41,568 bases of DNA from Paenibacillus sp. 32O-W (GTDB taxonomy: Bacteria; Bacillota; Bacilli; Paenibacillales; NBRC-103111): contig NZ_VEGP01000051.1 in the NCBI RefSeq assembly GCF_007679495.1, positions 1 through 41,568 on the forward strand, written 5' to 3'. Positions within the stretch are counted from its first letter, which is position 1. Each line of letters begins with the position of its first letter. The notes under the pieces are model-generated. The model was not told the DNA's origin. It worked only from the letters and a program-made list of their open reading frames with translations, and did not search any database. The translations under genes were made by a program, and so were the position numbers. Positions 1-7,867 of this stretch are shown one piece after another.

Positions 1-73
1 GTTAATTGCGCACGTACGGATCTGTGAGGGGTAAGGGGCACAATCCTCGAAGGAAAGGCCCCGCCTACTCGAC
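1..73 (+). mobile_element. 3' end of a group II intron (domains V-VI), cut by window edge
   Basis: The first 25 bases contain GCGCACGTACGGATC, which resembles the 3' strand of group II intron domain V. They are followed by GTGAGGGG and a GGGGC...GCCCC stem ending in CCTACTCGAC, a typical domain VI and 3' splice end with a bulged A about eight bases before the last base. The intron end is therefore placed at the C of CGAC. The maturase and the 5' part, if present, lie upstream of the window. Between this end and the next gene there is a CCCTACT/AGTAGGG inverted repeat (120-126 with 157-163) and no gene. The call rests on remembered consensus sequence, not on a covariance model. Confidence 0.62.
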
Positions 74-261
74 CAGGTTTTAATCCAGAAGTCTAGGAAC
101 TTATCAAGTTTTTTTAATGCCCTACTAGCAGGTGAAGTGAGAGAGAGACTCCGACAAGTAGGGTTTCCGATTTCCGCACGGTTGAAACTGATTATTTGAC
201 TTTTCGAAGATTCATAATGCGGCATTCGCAAAAAAATTAAACACGCAAAGGAATTGAAATA

Positions 262-636
262 ATGGATAAATTTAAAAAATACGTGGAGAACCAACTGGAC
301 AAAGTAAAACGGTCGGCATCCCATCTGGTAGCGGACAAGCCGGGATCGGATGGTCAGGAGGAAGATGCCTCCATTGAGCTTGATCCGCAGGATTTCGAGC
401 GTTTGAAGAACAAAGCTGCGCGGGAGCGGACAACTGTGCAGGCTTTGATCAACCGGGCGATCCATAATTTGCTGAACGAGAGTCAGGGCGGGGGGAACAT
501 CCATGTGACCGAGGAACAGAAACGAAGAAATCCGTTATTATGCTTGGATGGTATGACTCGCCGTACGGATTTCGGACTTGGAGTCGCGGCTGTGCATGGA
601 TCGGGAATGGAGGAGGAAGAAGATGAGAGACAGTGA
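262..636 (+). CDS. Ribbon-helix-helix antitoxin-like protein (VapB-like)
   Basis: A 124-residue protein, probably the antitoxin and DNA-binding half of a toxin-antitoxin pair. Residues about 36-70 (IELDPQDFERLKNKAARE, then TTVQALINRAIHNLL) fit a ribbon-helix-helix fold: a short strand, then two helices. The N-terminus is basic and the C-terminus is acidic (GMEEEEDERQ), a layout that could wrap a toxin. The ATG follows an AAAGGAATTG ribosome site. The gene overlaps the next one by 14 bases, so the two are almost certainly co-transcribed and translationally coupled. Such antitoxins usually repress their own operon, but I could not identify an operator. The RHH assignment is by pattern; the toxin partner makes it more likely. 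Confidence 0.6.
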   Translation: MDKFKKYVENQLDKVKRSASHLVADKPGSDGQEEDASIELDPQDFERLKNKAARERTTVQALINRAIHNLLNESQGGGNIHVTEEQKRRNPLLCLDGMTRRTDFGLGVAAVHGSGMEEEEDERQ

Positions 637-1090
637 AAACTGGGATTACCAGAAATCTGTTTTTTTGGATGAGAGCGCCCTGGCGGCATATATGAATCCG
701 GACCATCCCCACTATGGGAAAGCGAGATCTTTCATTATGGATATGGAGGACATGGATCGCCCCTTCGTAACGACCAGCCAAAATATCTTTGATCTGCACG
801 AATGGCTGCGTGATAACTACGGGTATTCCCATGCCGAATATTTTCTTGATATCATTGACCGTTCCGTTCAATCCGGAAGATTGCTGCTTATCTCGGGCAA
901 CCCGCAGATTGAGAAGGAGGCGAAGCAATTTCTGATTCAATGTCCGGAGCTCCGCTATTCCCTGCATGAAGCGACCACGGCGGTCGTCCTGCTTACCTAT
1001 CGGATTCGGCGTATATTTACATTCAATCGCAGCTATCTCAAGCTTCCCGCTCTATACCAAGAGATCCGGGTCATCCCGAGTTCCTTGTAA
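623..1090 (+). CDS. PIN-domain-like ribonuclease toxin (VapC-like), degenerate active site
   Basis: A 155-residue protein whose layout matches a PIN nuclease of the VapC type, which cuts tRNA or rRNA. Strand 1 reads VFLDESALAAYM with the expected first acid (D16). A central HEWLRDNYG gives E60. The C-terminal part YSLHEATTAV and IFTFNRSYLKL aligns with the usual 'slxDAxxv ... ltfDxxF' block. In that block the third acid is Glu (E116) and the fourth is Asn (N135) instead of Asp, so activity may be altered or lost. The ATG at 623 is chosen because GGAGGAGGAAG lies just upstream; an in-frame ATG 45 bases earlier lacks such a site. It overlaps the antitoxin gene end. The family call is by motif order only. 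Confidence 0.6.
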   Translation: MRDSENWDYQKSVFLDESALAAYMNPDHPHYGKARSFIMDMEDMDRPFVTTSQNIFDLHEWLRDNYGYSHAEYFLDIIDRSVQSGRLLLISGNPQIEKEAKQFLIQCPELRYSLHEATTAVVLLTYRIRRIFTFNRSYLKLPALYQEIRVIPSSL

Positions 1091-1260
1091 AAGCGGCATC
1101 GTTCATTGAGCCTTCCGATTGGAAGACGTTCGCAAATGATAGAGGTTTCGATCGGCGGATTCATTTATAGCAAGCGCAGCTACGGGACCTTCGTGTTATT
1201 GAAACGGGGGTGCATTTTCTTTAGCGGGTAGTCTTCTATTCCCCACCAGCAGAACTAACC

Positions 1261-1299
1261 AAAAAACAAGGGCCGGGAACCATCAAGAGTTCCGGCCCT
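1261..1299 (-). terminator. Rho-independent terminator of the DUF2621 gene
   Basis: Inverted repeat AGGGCCGGGAAC / GTTCCGGCCCT with one bulged base. On the minus strand the stem is followed by TTGTTTTTT. Confidence 0.8.
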
Positions 1300-1327
1300 A
1301 TATTTATTTTGGGAATCACCTTCGCGA

Positions 1328-1753
1328 TCATTTGCCGTGCAGCAAATGGCGGAAGGGGGTATAATCGATGTTCTGCTTCTCCAGGAAGGTAACAAGTGCT
1401 TTGTAGTCCCTTCTTGGCGTAGCGAGAATATATCCTTCTATACAATGCTCGCGGGTGACTTCATTCGCTCCGCTTTCCAGCGCGACCTGCCCGATCTTCG
1501 CGGCAATGGAGTGTCTGGCTATGTCTCTGAATGGGCTTGGCACCGGTTGGACGAGCTTATCCAGAAAAGCCTTGCTCTCTTCCGTCCATAGATGGCGGGA
1601 GGCCTCAACATAATGATTCTGCCAGTCCAGTTTAGACATTCCGTCGTTCTTGGGCAGCACCTTCATAAATTTGCGGAACATAAAAAAACCGCCGACGCTC
1701 ATGAACGCAAGGAGAGCAAATCCCCAAATAATAAGTGTCCATTGGAAGAGCAC
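1328..1753 (-). CDS. DUF2621 family membrane-anchored protein (YneK-like)
   Basis: A 141-residue protein of unknown function, very similar in pattern to Bacillus subtilis YneK. It has one N-terminal transmembrane helix (about residues 5-25, IIWGFALLAFMSVGGFFMF), then the family's conserved cytosolic part: LPKNDGMSKLDWQNHYVEAS, LDKLVQPVPSPFRDIAR and YILATPRRDYKAL. The length fits the family. The start codon is GTG with AGGTGAAG upstream. It stands alone on the minus strand with its own terminator and is divergent from the endonuclease IV gene. No biochemical role is known to me for this family. Confidence 0.85.
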   Translation of the reverse strand: MLFQWTLIIWGFALLAFMSVGGFFMFRKFMKVLPKNDGMSKLDWQNHYVEASRHLWTEESKAFLDKLVQPVPSPFRDIARHSIAAKIGQVALESGANEVTREHCIEGYILATPRRDYKALVTFLEKQNIDYTPFRHLLHGK

Positions 1754-1899
1754 ACATCTTCACCTCGTTATACAGCCTTGTTCGTTCTTGGATTAGTTAG
1801 TGATTATAAGGAAATTATACCGCATTTCTGGATTTATTTCGAGTTTATTAGTAAAATAGCAGGAAGGATTCATTTTTATAATGAGTGAGGGAGAGGCCG

Positions 1900-3030
1900 A
1901 TGTTAAAAATAGGTTCACACGTTTCCTGTTCGCCTAAAGGGCTTTTGTGTGCGGCGGAAGAAGCCGTATCATACGGGTCCAGCTCGTTTATGATTTACAC
2001 CGGGGCACCTCAGAATACGAGAAGAAAGCCAATTGAGGAAATGTATGTTTCCGAAGGCTTGGAAGTGATGAAACAGCACGGCATCCCGGAAATTGTCGTT
2101 CATGCACCCTATATTATCAATTTGGGCTCCTACAAGGAGAGCACTTATGAGCTGGCGGTCCGGTTTCTCCAGGAGGAGATTAAGAGGACTCACTATTTGG
2201 GCGTTCGTAATATAGTGCTCCATCCCGGAGCCTATACCGATAAAGATGCCGAATACGGAATTGCTAGAATTGCCGAAGGGCTTAACGAGGTTCTTAAAGG
2301 GGTTAAAGATACGGAGGTTAAAATAGCTCTGGAGACGATGGCCGGCAAGGGTACGGAAGTCGGTCGTTCGTTCGAGGAGCTGGCGGCCATTATCGATAAA
2401 GTGGAGGACAATGATCAATTGACGATCTGTCTGGACACCTGCCATATTCATGATGCCGGATATGATATAGTCAATGATTTGGACGGAGTGCTGGAGGAGT
2501 TCGATCGGGTGATCGGATTGGACAGGCTAGCCGTCGTCCATCTGAACGACAGCAAGAATCCGCGGGGAGCGGGCAAGGACCGCCATGCTCCTGTCGGATC
2601 GGGATACCTTGGGTTCGAAACGATCAGCTCGGTTGTCAATCATGAGAAGCTGAAGCATCTGCCGATGATTCTCGAAACTCCTTGGATCGGGGGCAAGACG
2701 GATCAAGGAGAGCGGCCGATGTATGAGGCCGAGATTGCCATTCTTCGCGGAAATGCGGAAGAACGCCTGGGATCGGAGTATCTTGAGGATGTGGACAGGC
2801 TCAACCATTTCTTCACCAAGCAAGACCTGGACTCCCGCAAATATGTGTTGGGAGTATGGGATCTTCTGAAGAATGATGCCAAAGCGAAAAAAGAGGATAA
2901 AAGAGAGCCCATGGAGCGTTTATACGATATGGTAGTCGCCGAAAATCTGTTCCCCGAGCTGAATGAGGAGCAGATCAATCATCGGCTGACGGGCTGGTTT
3001 GCCGCCAAGAGCGTATTGCAGCTGGCTTGA
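1900..3030 (+). CDS. nfo: Deoxyribonuclease IV (endonuclease IV) with C-terminal extension
   Basis: AP endonuclease that cuts the DNA backbone 5' to abasic sites in base excision repair, using three zinc ions. All nine expected metal ligands are visible: H68, H108, E145, D179, H182, H214, D227, H229 and E259, in the contexts [45 protein letters not shown] and LETPW. This matches the E. coli enzyme almost residue for residue in spacing. The catalytic core ends near residue 280, the usual full length, but this protein runs to 376. The extra 95 residues are charged and helical-looking, with a [14 protein letters not shown] stretch, and I do not recognise them. ATG 1900 is chosen over an upstream in-frame GTG because GAGGGAGAGG precedes it at proper spacing. 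Confidence 0.95.
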   Translation: MLKIGSHVSCSPKGLLCAAEEAVSYGSSSFMIYTGAPQNTRRKPIEEMYVSEGLEVMKQHGIPEIVVHAPYIINLGSYKESTYELAVRFLQEEIKRTHYLGVRNIVLHPGAYTDKDAEYGIARIAEGLNEVLKGVKDTEVKIALETMAGKGTEVGRSFEELAAIIDKVEDNDQLTICLDTCHIHDAGYDIVNDLDGVLEEFDRVIGLDRLAVVHLNDSKNPRGAGKDRHAPVGSGYLGFETISSVVNHEKLKHLPMILETPWIGGKTDQGERPMYEAEIAILRGNAEERLGSEYLEDVDRLNHFFTKQDLDSRKYVLGVWDLLKNDAKAKKEDKREPMERLYDMVVAENLFPELNEEQINHRLTGWFAAKSVLQLA

Positions 3031-3046
3031 ATAAGCTTGTATTCTG

Positions 3047-3073
3047 ACGGGAATTGAATCTATTCATTCCCGT
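3047..3073 (+). terminator. Hairpin after nfo
   Basis: ACGGGAAT / ATTCCCGT stem with further A/T pairing in the loop, 17 bases after the nfo stop. There is no T-tract, so termination may be weak. Confidence 0.5.
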
Positions 3074-3113
3074 TAGCTAAGGAACAGTGCAACAAGAATG
3101 TGGAGGATAGAAG

Positions 3114-4019
3114 ATGAATCGAGTAGTCACTAACGCGCAGCGTAAGAAATTAACCCAACAGAATGAGAATCGTGCGAGAATGCTGATTTCCTGTCCGGAT
3201 CAGCCGGGAATCGTCGCTGCGGTTTCCCGTTTTTTGCATGAGCATGGCGCCAATATCGTTCAGTCGGATCAATATACGATGGACCCTGCAGGCGGCATGT
3301 TTTTCATCCGCATTGAATTTGACTTGAACGATCTGGAGCGCAGACTTGAGCCTCTGGAAGTGGATTTCCAGGAGGTCGTGGCCGAGAAGTTCCAGATGAA
3401 CTGGAGCATTCATTGCGCAAGCAGGAAGAAGAGATTGGCCATCTTCGTCTCCAAGGAAGACCATTGTCTTCTGGAGCTGCTGTGGCAATGGCAGGCCGGG
3501 GATCTGGATGCGGAAATAGCGATGGTGATCAGCAATCACCCGGATATGAGGGAATTGGTCGAATCGTTCGACATCCCGTATCATCATATTCCGGTCACCG
3601 CGGATACCAAACCGGAAGCGGAACGAAAGCAGCTCGAGGTGATCGGCGATCAAGCGGATACGATCGTTCTGGCGCGCTACATGCAGATTTTGTCTCCAGT
3701 GTTCATTGAGCAATATCCGAATAGAGTAATCAATATCCACCATTCCTTCCTCCCGGCTTTCGTCGGAGGAAAGCCTTATGCCCAGGCTTATGAACGGGGG
3801 GTCAAAATTATTGGAGCTACCGCACATTATGTAACCGAGGAATTGGACGGAGGTCCTATTATCGAGCAGGATGTCCAACGGGTAAGCCATCGGGATGATG
3901 TGGAAAGTTTGAAGCGCATAGGCCGCCACATTGAGAGGATCGTGCTGGCGCGGGCCGTTTCATGGCACGTCGAGGATCGGATTTTGGTTCATCAGAACAA
4001 GACGGTAGTCTTTAATTAA
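3114..4019 (+). CDS. purU: Formyltetrahydrofolate deformylase
   Basis: Hydrolyses 10-formyl-THF to formate and THF, balancing one-carbon units and supplying formate for purine synthesis. Residues about 23-95 form an N-terminal ACT domain (LISCPDQPGIVAAVSRFL, then a strand/helix repeat). The C-terminal formyltransferase-like domain carries NIHHSFLPAFVGGKPY and EELDGGPIIEQ, giving the expected catalytic trio N207, H209 and D245. The length of 301 is slightly above the usual 280-300 because of a Lys/Gln/Asn-rich 20-residue leader. The ATG has GGAGGATAG upstream. It has its own terminator and appears monocistronic, or in a short unit with nfo through a weak hairpin. Confidence 0.95.
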   Translation: MNRVVTNAQRKKLTQQNENRARMLISCPDQPGIVAAVSRFLHEHGANIVQSDQYTMDPAGGMFFIRIEFDLNDLERRLEPLEVDFQEVVAEKFQMNWSIHCASRKKRLAIFVSKEDHCLLELLWQWQAGDLDAEIAMVISNHPDMRELVESFDIPYHHIPVTADTKPEAERKQLEVIGDQADTIVLARYMQILSPVFIEQYPNRVINIHHSFLPAFVGGKPYAQAYERGVKIIGATAHYVTEELDGGPIIEQDVQRVSHRDDVESLKRIGRHIERIVLARAVSWHVEDRILVHQNKTVVFN

Positions 4020-4041
4020 TATTTTGTAAATATCAGATGAG

Positions 4042-4087
4042 AAGAACAGAAGGCCTTGGGAAACCGGGGGCTCTGTTCTTTTTTTTG
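4042..4087 (+). terminator. Rho-independent terminator of purU
   Basis: Perfect nine-base stem AAGAACAGA / TCTGTTCTT with additional inner pairing, followed by a run of eight or more T. Confidence 0.9.
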
Positions 4088-4089
4088 TA

Positions 4090-4880
4090 CCCGCAAATAG
4101 GGAAGGAACACCTGAAGAATAGCTTCTTCTTTTACTTTCGAAAACCGGCATTTCCCCTCATAAAACCAAACGCCAATCGATAATTATTGACAATAAACGA
4201 TAATATATTAAAATAAAACATGACTATTTAAAAGTAAAAGGTAAATTACGAAAGGGTGACCGCTGCCAAATCATAGCAATTATTTAAAATCAACAGAAAA
4301 TGATAAGCGAGCTACTGCATTAATGTTTTTTTGAGCATTTACTGAAAGCGCTGTATTTCTTTTGAAAATGATTATGAAAACCCGTAATATCACTCGGTTT
4401 ACAGATTTTTAACGGAAGGAATATCAATTTCTTATTGACATAAATCATTTTCTGCGTTAACTTATGAACAAAACAAGCAAAAATGAACCGTATGTAGCCA
4501 TATTTAAGTAATAATTTGCTTGTAAATGTTCTATAAAGCTTAAATCGGACTGAGAATTTGGTAACCACTGGCTTTTCCCTTGGAGAAATATAGAAGAGAT
4601 AACCGGTGATGTTACAATCATGCTCAGTAGCAGCAAGGTTTTTCGAAAGATTTTTATAGCATGAATGATTTAAAACGACTTTCTGCGTATAAATGAGCGT
4701 ATATGCACTTTTAGATTTGCCAAACTCTCTCGTTGTCTTTTTATAAAATATAAGAAAGTATAAGTTTCGCCTTATACTTGTTCTCATATTTCATCGGTAA
4801 ACGCGCCCGTCCCAAGGAAGGCGATAGCCGTTTATCCTTGTTTGTTCGTAATCGTTAAGGAGATATACGCAGACTTTTTT
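4090..4880. other. AT-rich intergenic island without a supported gene
   Basis: About 790 bases, clearly richer in A/T than the flanking genes, with poly-A/T clusters. A 155-codon open frame exists on the minus strand (4320-4787), but it has no ribosome binding site, a composition heavy in Lys/Phe/Ser/Tyr and no recognisable motif. A perfect nine-base dyad AAGTATAAG/CTTATACTT sits at 4756-4779. The composition could mean a decayed or foreign insert; I can identify no origin, IS end or RNA gene. Confidence 0.5.
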
Positions 4881-4890
4881 GGAGGAGGTG

Positions 4891-4947
4891 ATGGATAGAT
4901 CGTTGCATGGTTTTGTGGAAAGCGCTGTCAATGCAGTGATGCATTAA
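4891..4947 (+). CDS. Possible 18-residue leader peptide upstream of ugp operon
   Basis: A strong GGAGGAGGTG ribosome site directly precedes ATG GAT AGA. The frame encodes MDRSLHGFVESAVNAVMH and then stops. It lies between the presumed ugp promoter region and ugpC, and it contains the cre-like site. It may be a leader peptide or only a chance frame behind a purine-rich stretch. There is no attenuator hairpin that would explain a regulatory role. Confidence 0.25.
   Translation: MDRSLHGFVESAVNAVMH
4916..4931 (+). promoter_or_regulatory. cre-like CcpA site upstream of ugp operon
   Basis: TGGAAAGCGCTGTCAA matches the Bacillus catabolite-responsive element WTGNNARCGNWWWCAW with two mismatches and keeps the central CG and flanking CA. 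It is about 125 bases before ugpC, a fitting place for catabolite repression of a glycerol-phosphate importer. A short match like this can arise by chance. Confidence 0.45.
4930..4945. promoter_or_regulatory. Perfect dyad AATGCA-N4-TGCATT, possible operator
   Basis: A six-base perfect inverted repeat with a four-base centre that overlaps the last two bases of the cre-like site. It would suit a dimeric repressor, but no regulator gene adjoins the operon. Confidence 0.3.
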
Positions 4948-5053
4948 ATTTGAATGGTTATTGTTAGGAGCGGGTTGAAGCCGGCAGTAGGTTAACGGAT
5001 AAGAACGAACAGAGAAGTACTAAGAGAGGTTGATTTGGAAAGGAAGATGGCTC

Positions 5054-6106
5054 TTGGCATCTATTGAATTTGTGCAGGTTACGAAATCGTTTGATAAGCA
5101 TGTCATCATCGACAATCTGAATTTAACAATCGAAGACGGGAAATTCACTGTCCTGGTCGGCCCGTCAGGCTGCGGGAAAACGACTCTGCTTAGAATGATT
5201 GCCGGACTTGACCCCCAGACATCCGGAAAAGTGCTCATCGACGGCAAGGATGTCACCAGCATAGCCCCCGGCAAGCGAGGGGTGGCGATGGTATTTCAAA
5301 ACTATGCGATCTATCCGACGATGTCCGTACGGGAAAATATCGAGTTTGGTTTAAAAAATAATAAAGTCGGCAAGGAAGAAAGGACGCGCTTGGTGGAGAG
5401 CATCAGCGCGACGGTCGGATTGCAGAATTATCTTGACCGCAAGCCGTCCACCTTATCAGGCGGGCAGCGCCAGCGCGTAGCTCTAGCCCGCGCCATGGTC
5501 AAGAAGCCTTCCGTGTTCCTGATGGATGAACCACTCTCCAATCTGGATGCCAAGCTGCGGGTGCAGATGCGTCTGGAGCTGATCGAGATGCATAAGAAGC
5601 TGGGTTCCACCTTCGTCTTCGTTACCCACGATCAGGTGGAGGCTATGTCCATGGCGGACACTATCGTTCTGATGAATCAGGGGGAAATTCAGCAAGAGGC
5701 GCCGCCGGATGTTATCTACCGCGAGCCCAGCAATTTATTCGTCGCCCAGTTTATCGGCTCACCCCCAATGAATGTAGGCGATCTGGGCATCGATGGGGTC
5801 AAGTTCGCCTTTCGTCCGGAAAGTGCGGTATTGTCCGAGCAGCCCGGGGACTTTCATTTTTCCATTAACGGGGTTATTGCAACGAGGGAAATGCTGGGTT
5901 CGGAAACGATCTATCAAGTCAGGGCGGAGGAACATTCCTATATGGTGAAATGCACCGAGGACCTGTTCACCGTTGACCAGAAAATTCATCTGGGAGTGGA
6001 TGCTTCCAAAATTTATTTATTCGGAGCAGACGAAAAACGGATTCATGATGATCATGTCCGCTACACCGATTATATGAGAGCGCTGAGAGGGTTAAGCCAT
6101 GGATAA
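5054..6106 (+). CDS. ugpC: ABC transporter ATPase, UgpC/MsmX type
   Basis: Cytoplasmic ATPase that drives sugar or glycerol-3-phosphate import. Visible motifs are Walker A GPSGCGKTT (36-44), Q-loop Q82, signature LSGGQRQR (134-141), Walker B VFLMDEP with D158-E159, and H-loop H192 (VTHDQVEAM). After residue 235 comes the regulatory C-terminal domain of the MalK/UgpC class, including FRPESA. The TTG at 5054 is chosen because it gives the typical family start MASIEFVQVTKSF and has AAAGGAAG seven bases upstream; an in-frame TTG at 5030 would add an atypical leader. The gene overlaps ugpA by eight bases. It may also energise the ATPase-less importer at 32.2-35.5 kb, as MsmX does for several systems in Bacillus; that is inference. 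Confidence 0.9.
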   Translation: MASIEFVQVTKSFDKHVIIDNLNLTIEDGKFTVLVGPSGCGKTTLLRMIAGLDPQTSGKVLIDGKDVTSIAPGKRGVAMVFQNYAIYPTMSVRENIEFGLKNNKVGKEERTRLVESISATVGLQNYLDRKPSTLSGGQRQRVALARAMVKKPSVFLMDEPLSNLDAKLRVQMRLELIEMHKKLGSTFVFVTHDQVEAMSMADTIVLMNQGEIQQEAPPDVIYREPSNLFVAQFIGSPPMNVGDLGIDGVKFAFRPESAVLSEQPGDFHFSINGVIATREMLGSETIYQVRAEEHSYMVKCTEDLFTVDQKIHLGVDASKIYLFGADEKRIHDDHVRYTDYMRALRGLSHG

Positions 6107-6977
6107 ACGCAAACTCTGGGAGACGCTCCGCCCGTATTTGTTGATTCTACCCGCCATGGCAGGCATATTCCTGTTCGTTCTGTACCCGGTCGTTTATTTA
6201 ATCTACTTAAGCTTCTATAAATATAATCTGCTCAACAAAGATAAAAGCGTGTTCGTCGGTTTGGATAATTTCAAACAAATCATGGGCCGTGAAGACTTCT
6301 ATATATCCGTCGGGAATACTTTCGTCTATACCTTGGGAGTCGTCTTCTTCACCATGATTCTGTCTCTGCTGATAGCCGTATGGCTGAACAAGAAGACCCG
6401 TTTCAACGCTCTGGTGCAAGCCGGGATCTTTACTCCGCACATTATTTCCATCGTCTCCATTGCCCTGGTCTGGATGTGGATGATGGAGCCCAGTCACGGC
6501 TTGCTTAACTTTATTTTAAAAGCGGTCGGTCTCCCGCCTTCCCAATGGCTGCAGAGCTCGGGAACAGCAATGATCTCCATCATGATCGTTTCCGTATGGC
6601 ACAATATCGGTTACTTCACCTTAATCATTTTGGCGGCTCTCCAGAGTATTTCTCCGAGCATTTATGAGGCGGCCGCGCTGGACAATGCCAGCAGATATAA
6701 AGTTTTTTACAAAATTACTTTGCCTTTGATATCACCGCAGCTGTTTTTTATTTTGATCATTATGACAATCGGTTCCTTCAAAGTATTCGACACCGTAAGA
6801 ATCATGACCGGCGGCGGTCCCAACAACGCCACGACAACGCTGGTCTATTACATTTATAAATTTAGAACAACCAATATCGGATACGCTTCCGCAACCGGAG
6901 TAATCCTGATGGTGCTCATTTCGATTCTAACCTTTGTCTATTTCCGGCTGCTGGCCAAGAGGGTGCATTATCAATGA
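6099..6977 (+). CDS. ugpA: Glycerol-3-phosphate/sugar ABC permease, UgpA type
   Basis: First membrane subunit of the importer, 292 residues with six predicted helices, the first being YLLILPAMAGIFLFVLYPVVYLIYL. The EAA loop that docks on the ATPase reads EAAALDNASRYKVFYKITLP, matching the family consensus. The ATG GAT AAA start lies inside the end of ugpC, so translation is coupled. MTGGGPNNATTTLVYYIYK near the C-terminus is typical of the UgpA/MalF-like group. Substrate is assigned from the adjoining glycerophosphodiesterase, not from the permease itself. Confidence 0.85.
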   Translation: MDKRKLWETLRPYLLILPAMAGIFLFVLYPVVYLIYLSFYKYNLLNKDKSVFVGLDNFKQIMGREDFYISVGNTFVYTLGVVFFTMILSLLIAVWLNKKTRFNALVQAGIFTPHIISIVSIALVWMWMMEPSHGLLNFILKAVGLPPSQWLQSSGTAMISIMIVSVWHNIGYFTLIILAALQSISPSIYEAAALDNASRYKVFYKITLPLISPQLFFILIIMTIGSFKVFDTVRIMTGGGPNNATTTLVYYIYKFRTTNIGYASATGVILMVLISILTFVYFRLLAKRVHYQ

Positions 6978-7010
6978 GATCAAGATGCCAAACAAGGAGG
7001 TGCGTGAACA

Positions 7011-7841
7011 ATGACCTTTGATCTCCATCTGATCCGGCGAGTACTCAATTTTGTATTGAAAGCGATCGTTTTGATCATATTTGTGTTTCCGTTTCTTTGG
7101 ATGATTTCAACTTCGTTGCAGACGTTTGAGGAGACAATGGCGTTTCCGCCCACCTGGATTCCGGCTTGGCCTCAGTGGAAGAACTTTGCTGATGCGATGA
7201 GCGCCGGTCCGTTCCTTACTTACTTTAAAAACTCGGTCGTTATCACGTTCTCGATTATCGTTATTCAATTCATCGTAATGATTCCTGCCGCCTATGCTTT
7301 CGCCAAATATGAGTTCAAGAGCAAGAAGCTTCTGTTCGGGCTCGTTCTTCTGGCGTTCATGATTCCGGGGCAGGTCACCTTTATCCCCGTGTATCTGATG
7401 CTGGCCGACTGGGGGATCATCAATACGTTATGGCCGCAAATCATTCCGTTTATGTCCAATGCTTTCGGCATTTTCCTGCTGCGCCAGTATTTCATGCAGA
7501 TTCCGCAGGAGCTTATCGAGTCCGCCAGGCTGGACAATGCCAGCGAGTTTAAAATCATTTGGAAAATTATGATACCGATGTCGATTCCCGCATTGGCCAC
7601 TATCGCGCTATTCAGCTTCGTCAGCCATTGGAACGATTACTTCTGGCCGCTGGTGATGACGGATTCCTCGGCTGTCCGTCCTCTGACGATAGGAATCTCC
7701 ATGCTTAGAGAGACGGAGGGAATAAGCAACTGGCATATTATTATGGCCGGTAACGTGGTGCTGGTGGTCCCGATCTTGATCGTCTATCTGTTCGCTTCCA
7801 AACAAATCGTCCGGGCCTTTGCTTATTCCGGGATTAAGTAA
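7011..7841 (+). CDS. ugpE: Glycerol-3-phosphate/sugar ABC permease, UgpE type
   Basis: Second membrane subunit, 276 residues, six predicted helices. It shows the MalG/UgpE hallmarks: VFPFLWMISTSLQTFEE at the N-terminus, PAAYAFAKYEF, and the EAA loop in the form ESARLDNASEFKIIWKIMIP. The start ATG follows AAGGAGGTG at good spacing, 33 bases after ugpA. It pairs with UgpA to form the translocation pore. Confidence 0.85.
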   Translation: MTFDLHLIRRVLNFVLKAIVLIIFVFPFLWMISTSLQTFEETMAFPPTWIPAWPQWKNFADAMSAGPFLTYFKNSVVITFSIIVIQFIVMIPAAYAFAKYEFKSKKLLFGLVLLAFMIPGQVTFIPVYLMLADWGIINTLWPQIIPFMSNAFGIFLLRQYFMQIPQELIESARLDNASEFKIIWKIMIPMSIPALATIALFSFVSHWNDYFWPLVMTDSSAVRPLTIGISMLRETEGISNWHIIMAGNVVLVVPILIVYLFASKQIVRAFAYSGIK

Positions 7842-7867
7842 GAAATCGAGAAGAGGGGGATTTTCTA

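Noticed and set aside
1136-1231. 31-codon plus-strand frame after the PIN gene
   Set aside because: Weak ribosome site and no family resemblance; too short to support.
4320-4787. Minus-strand open frame of 155 codons in the AT-rich island
   Set aside because: No ribosome binding site, biased composition and no recognisable motif; likely a by-product of low G+C.
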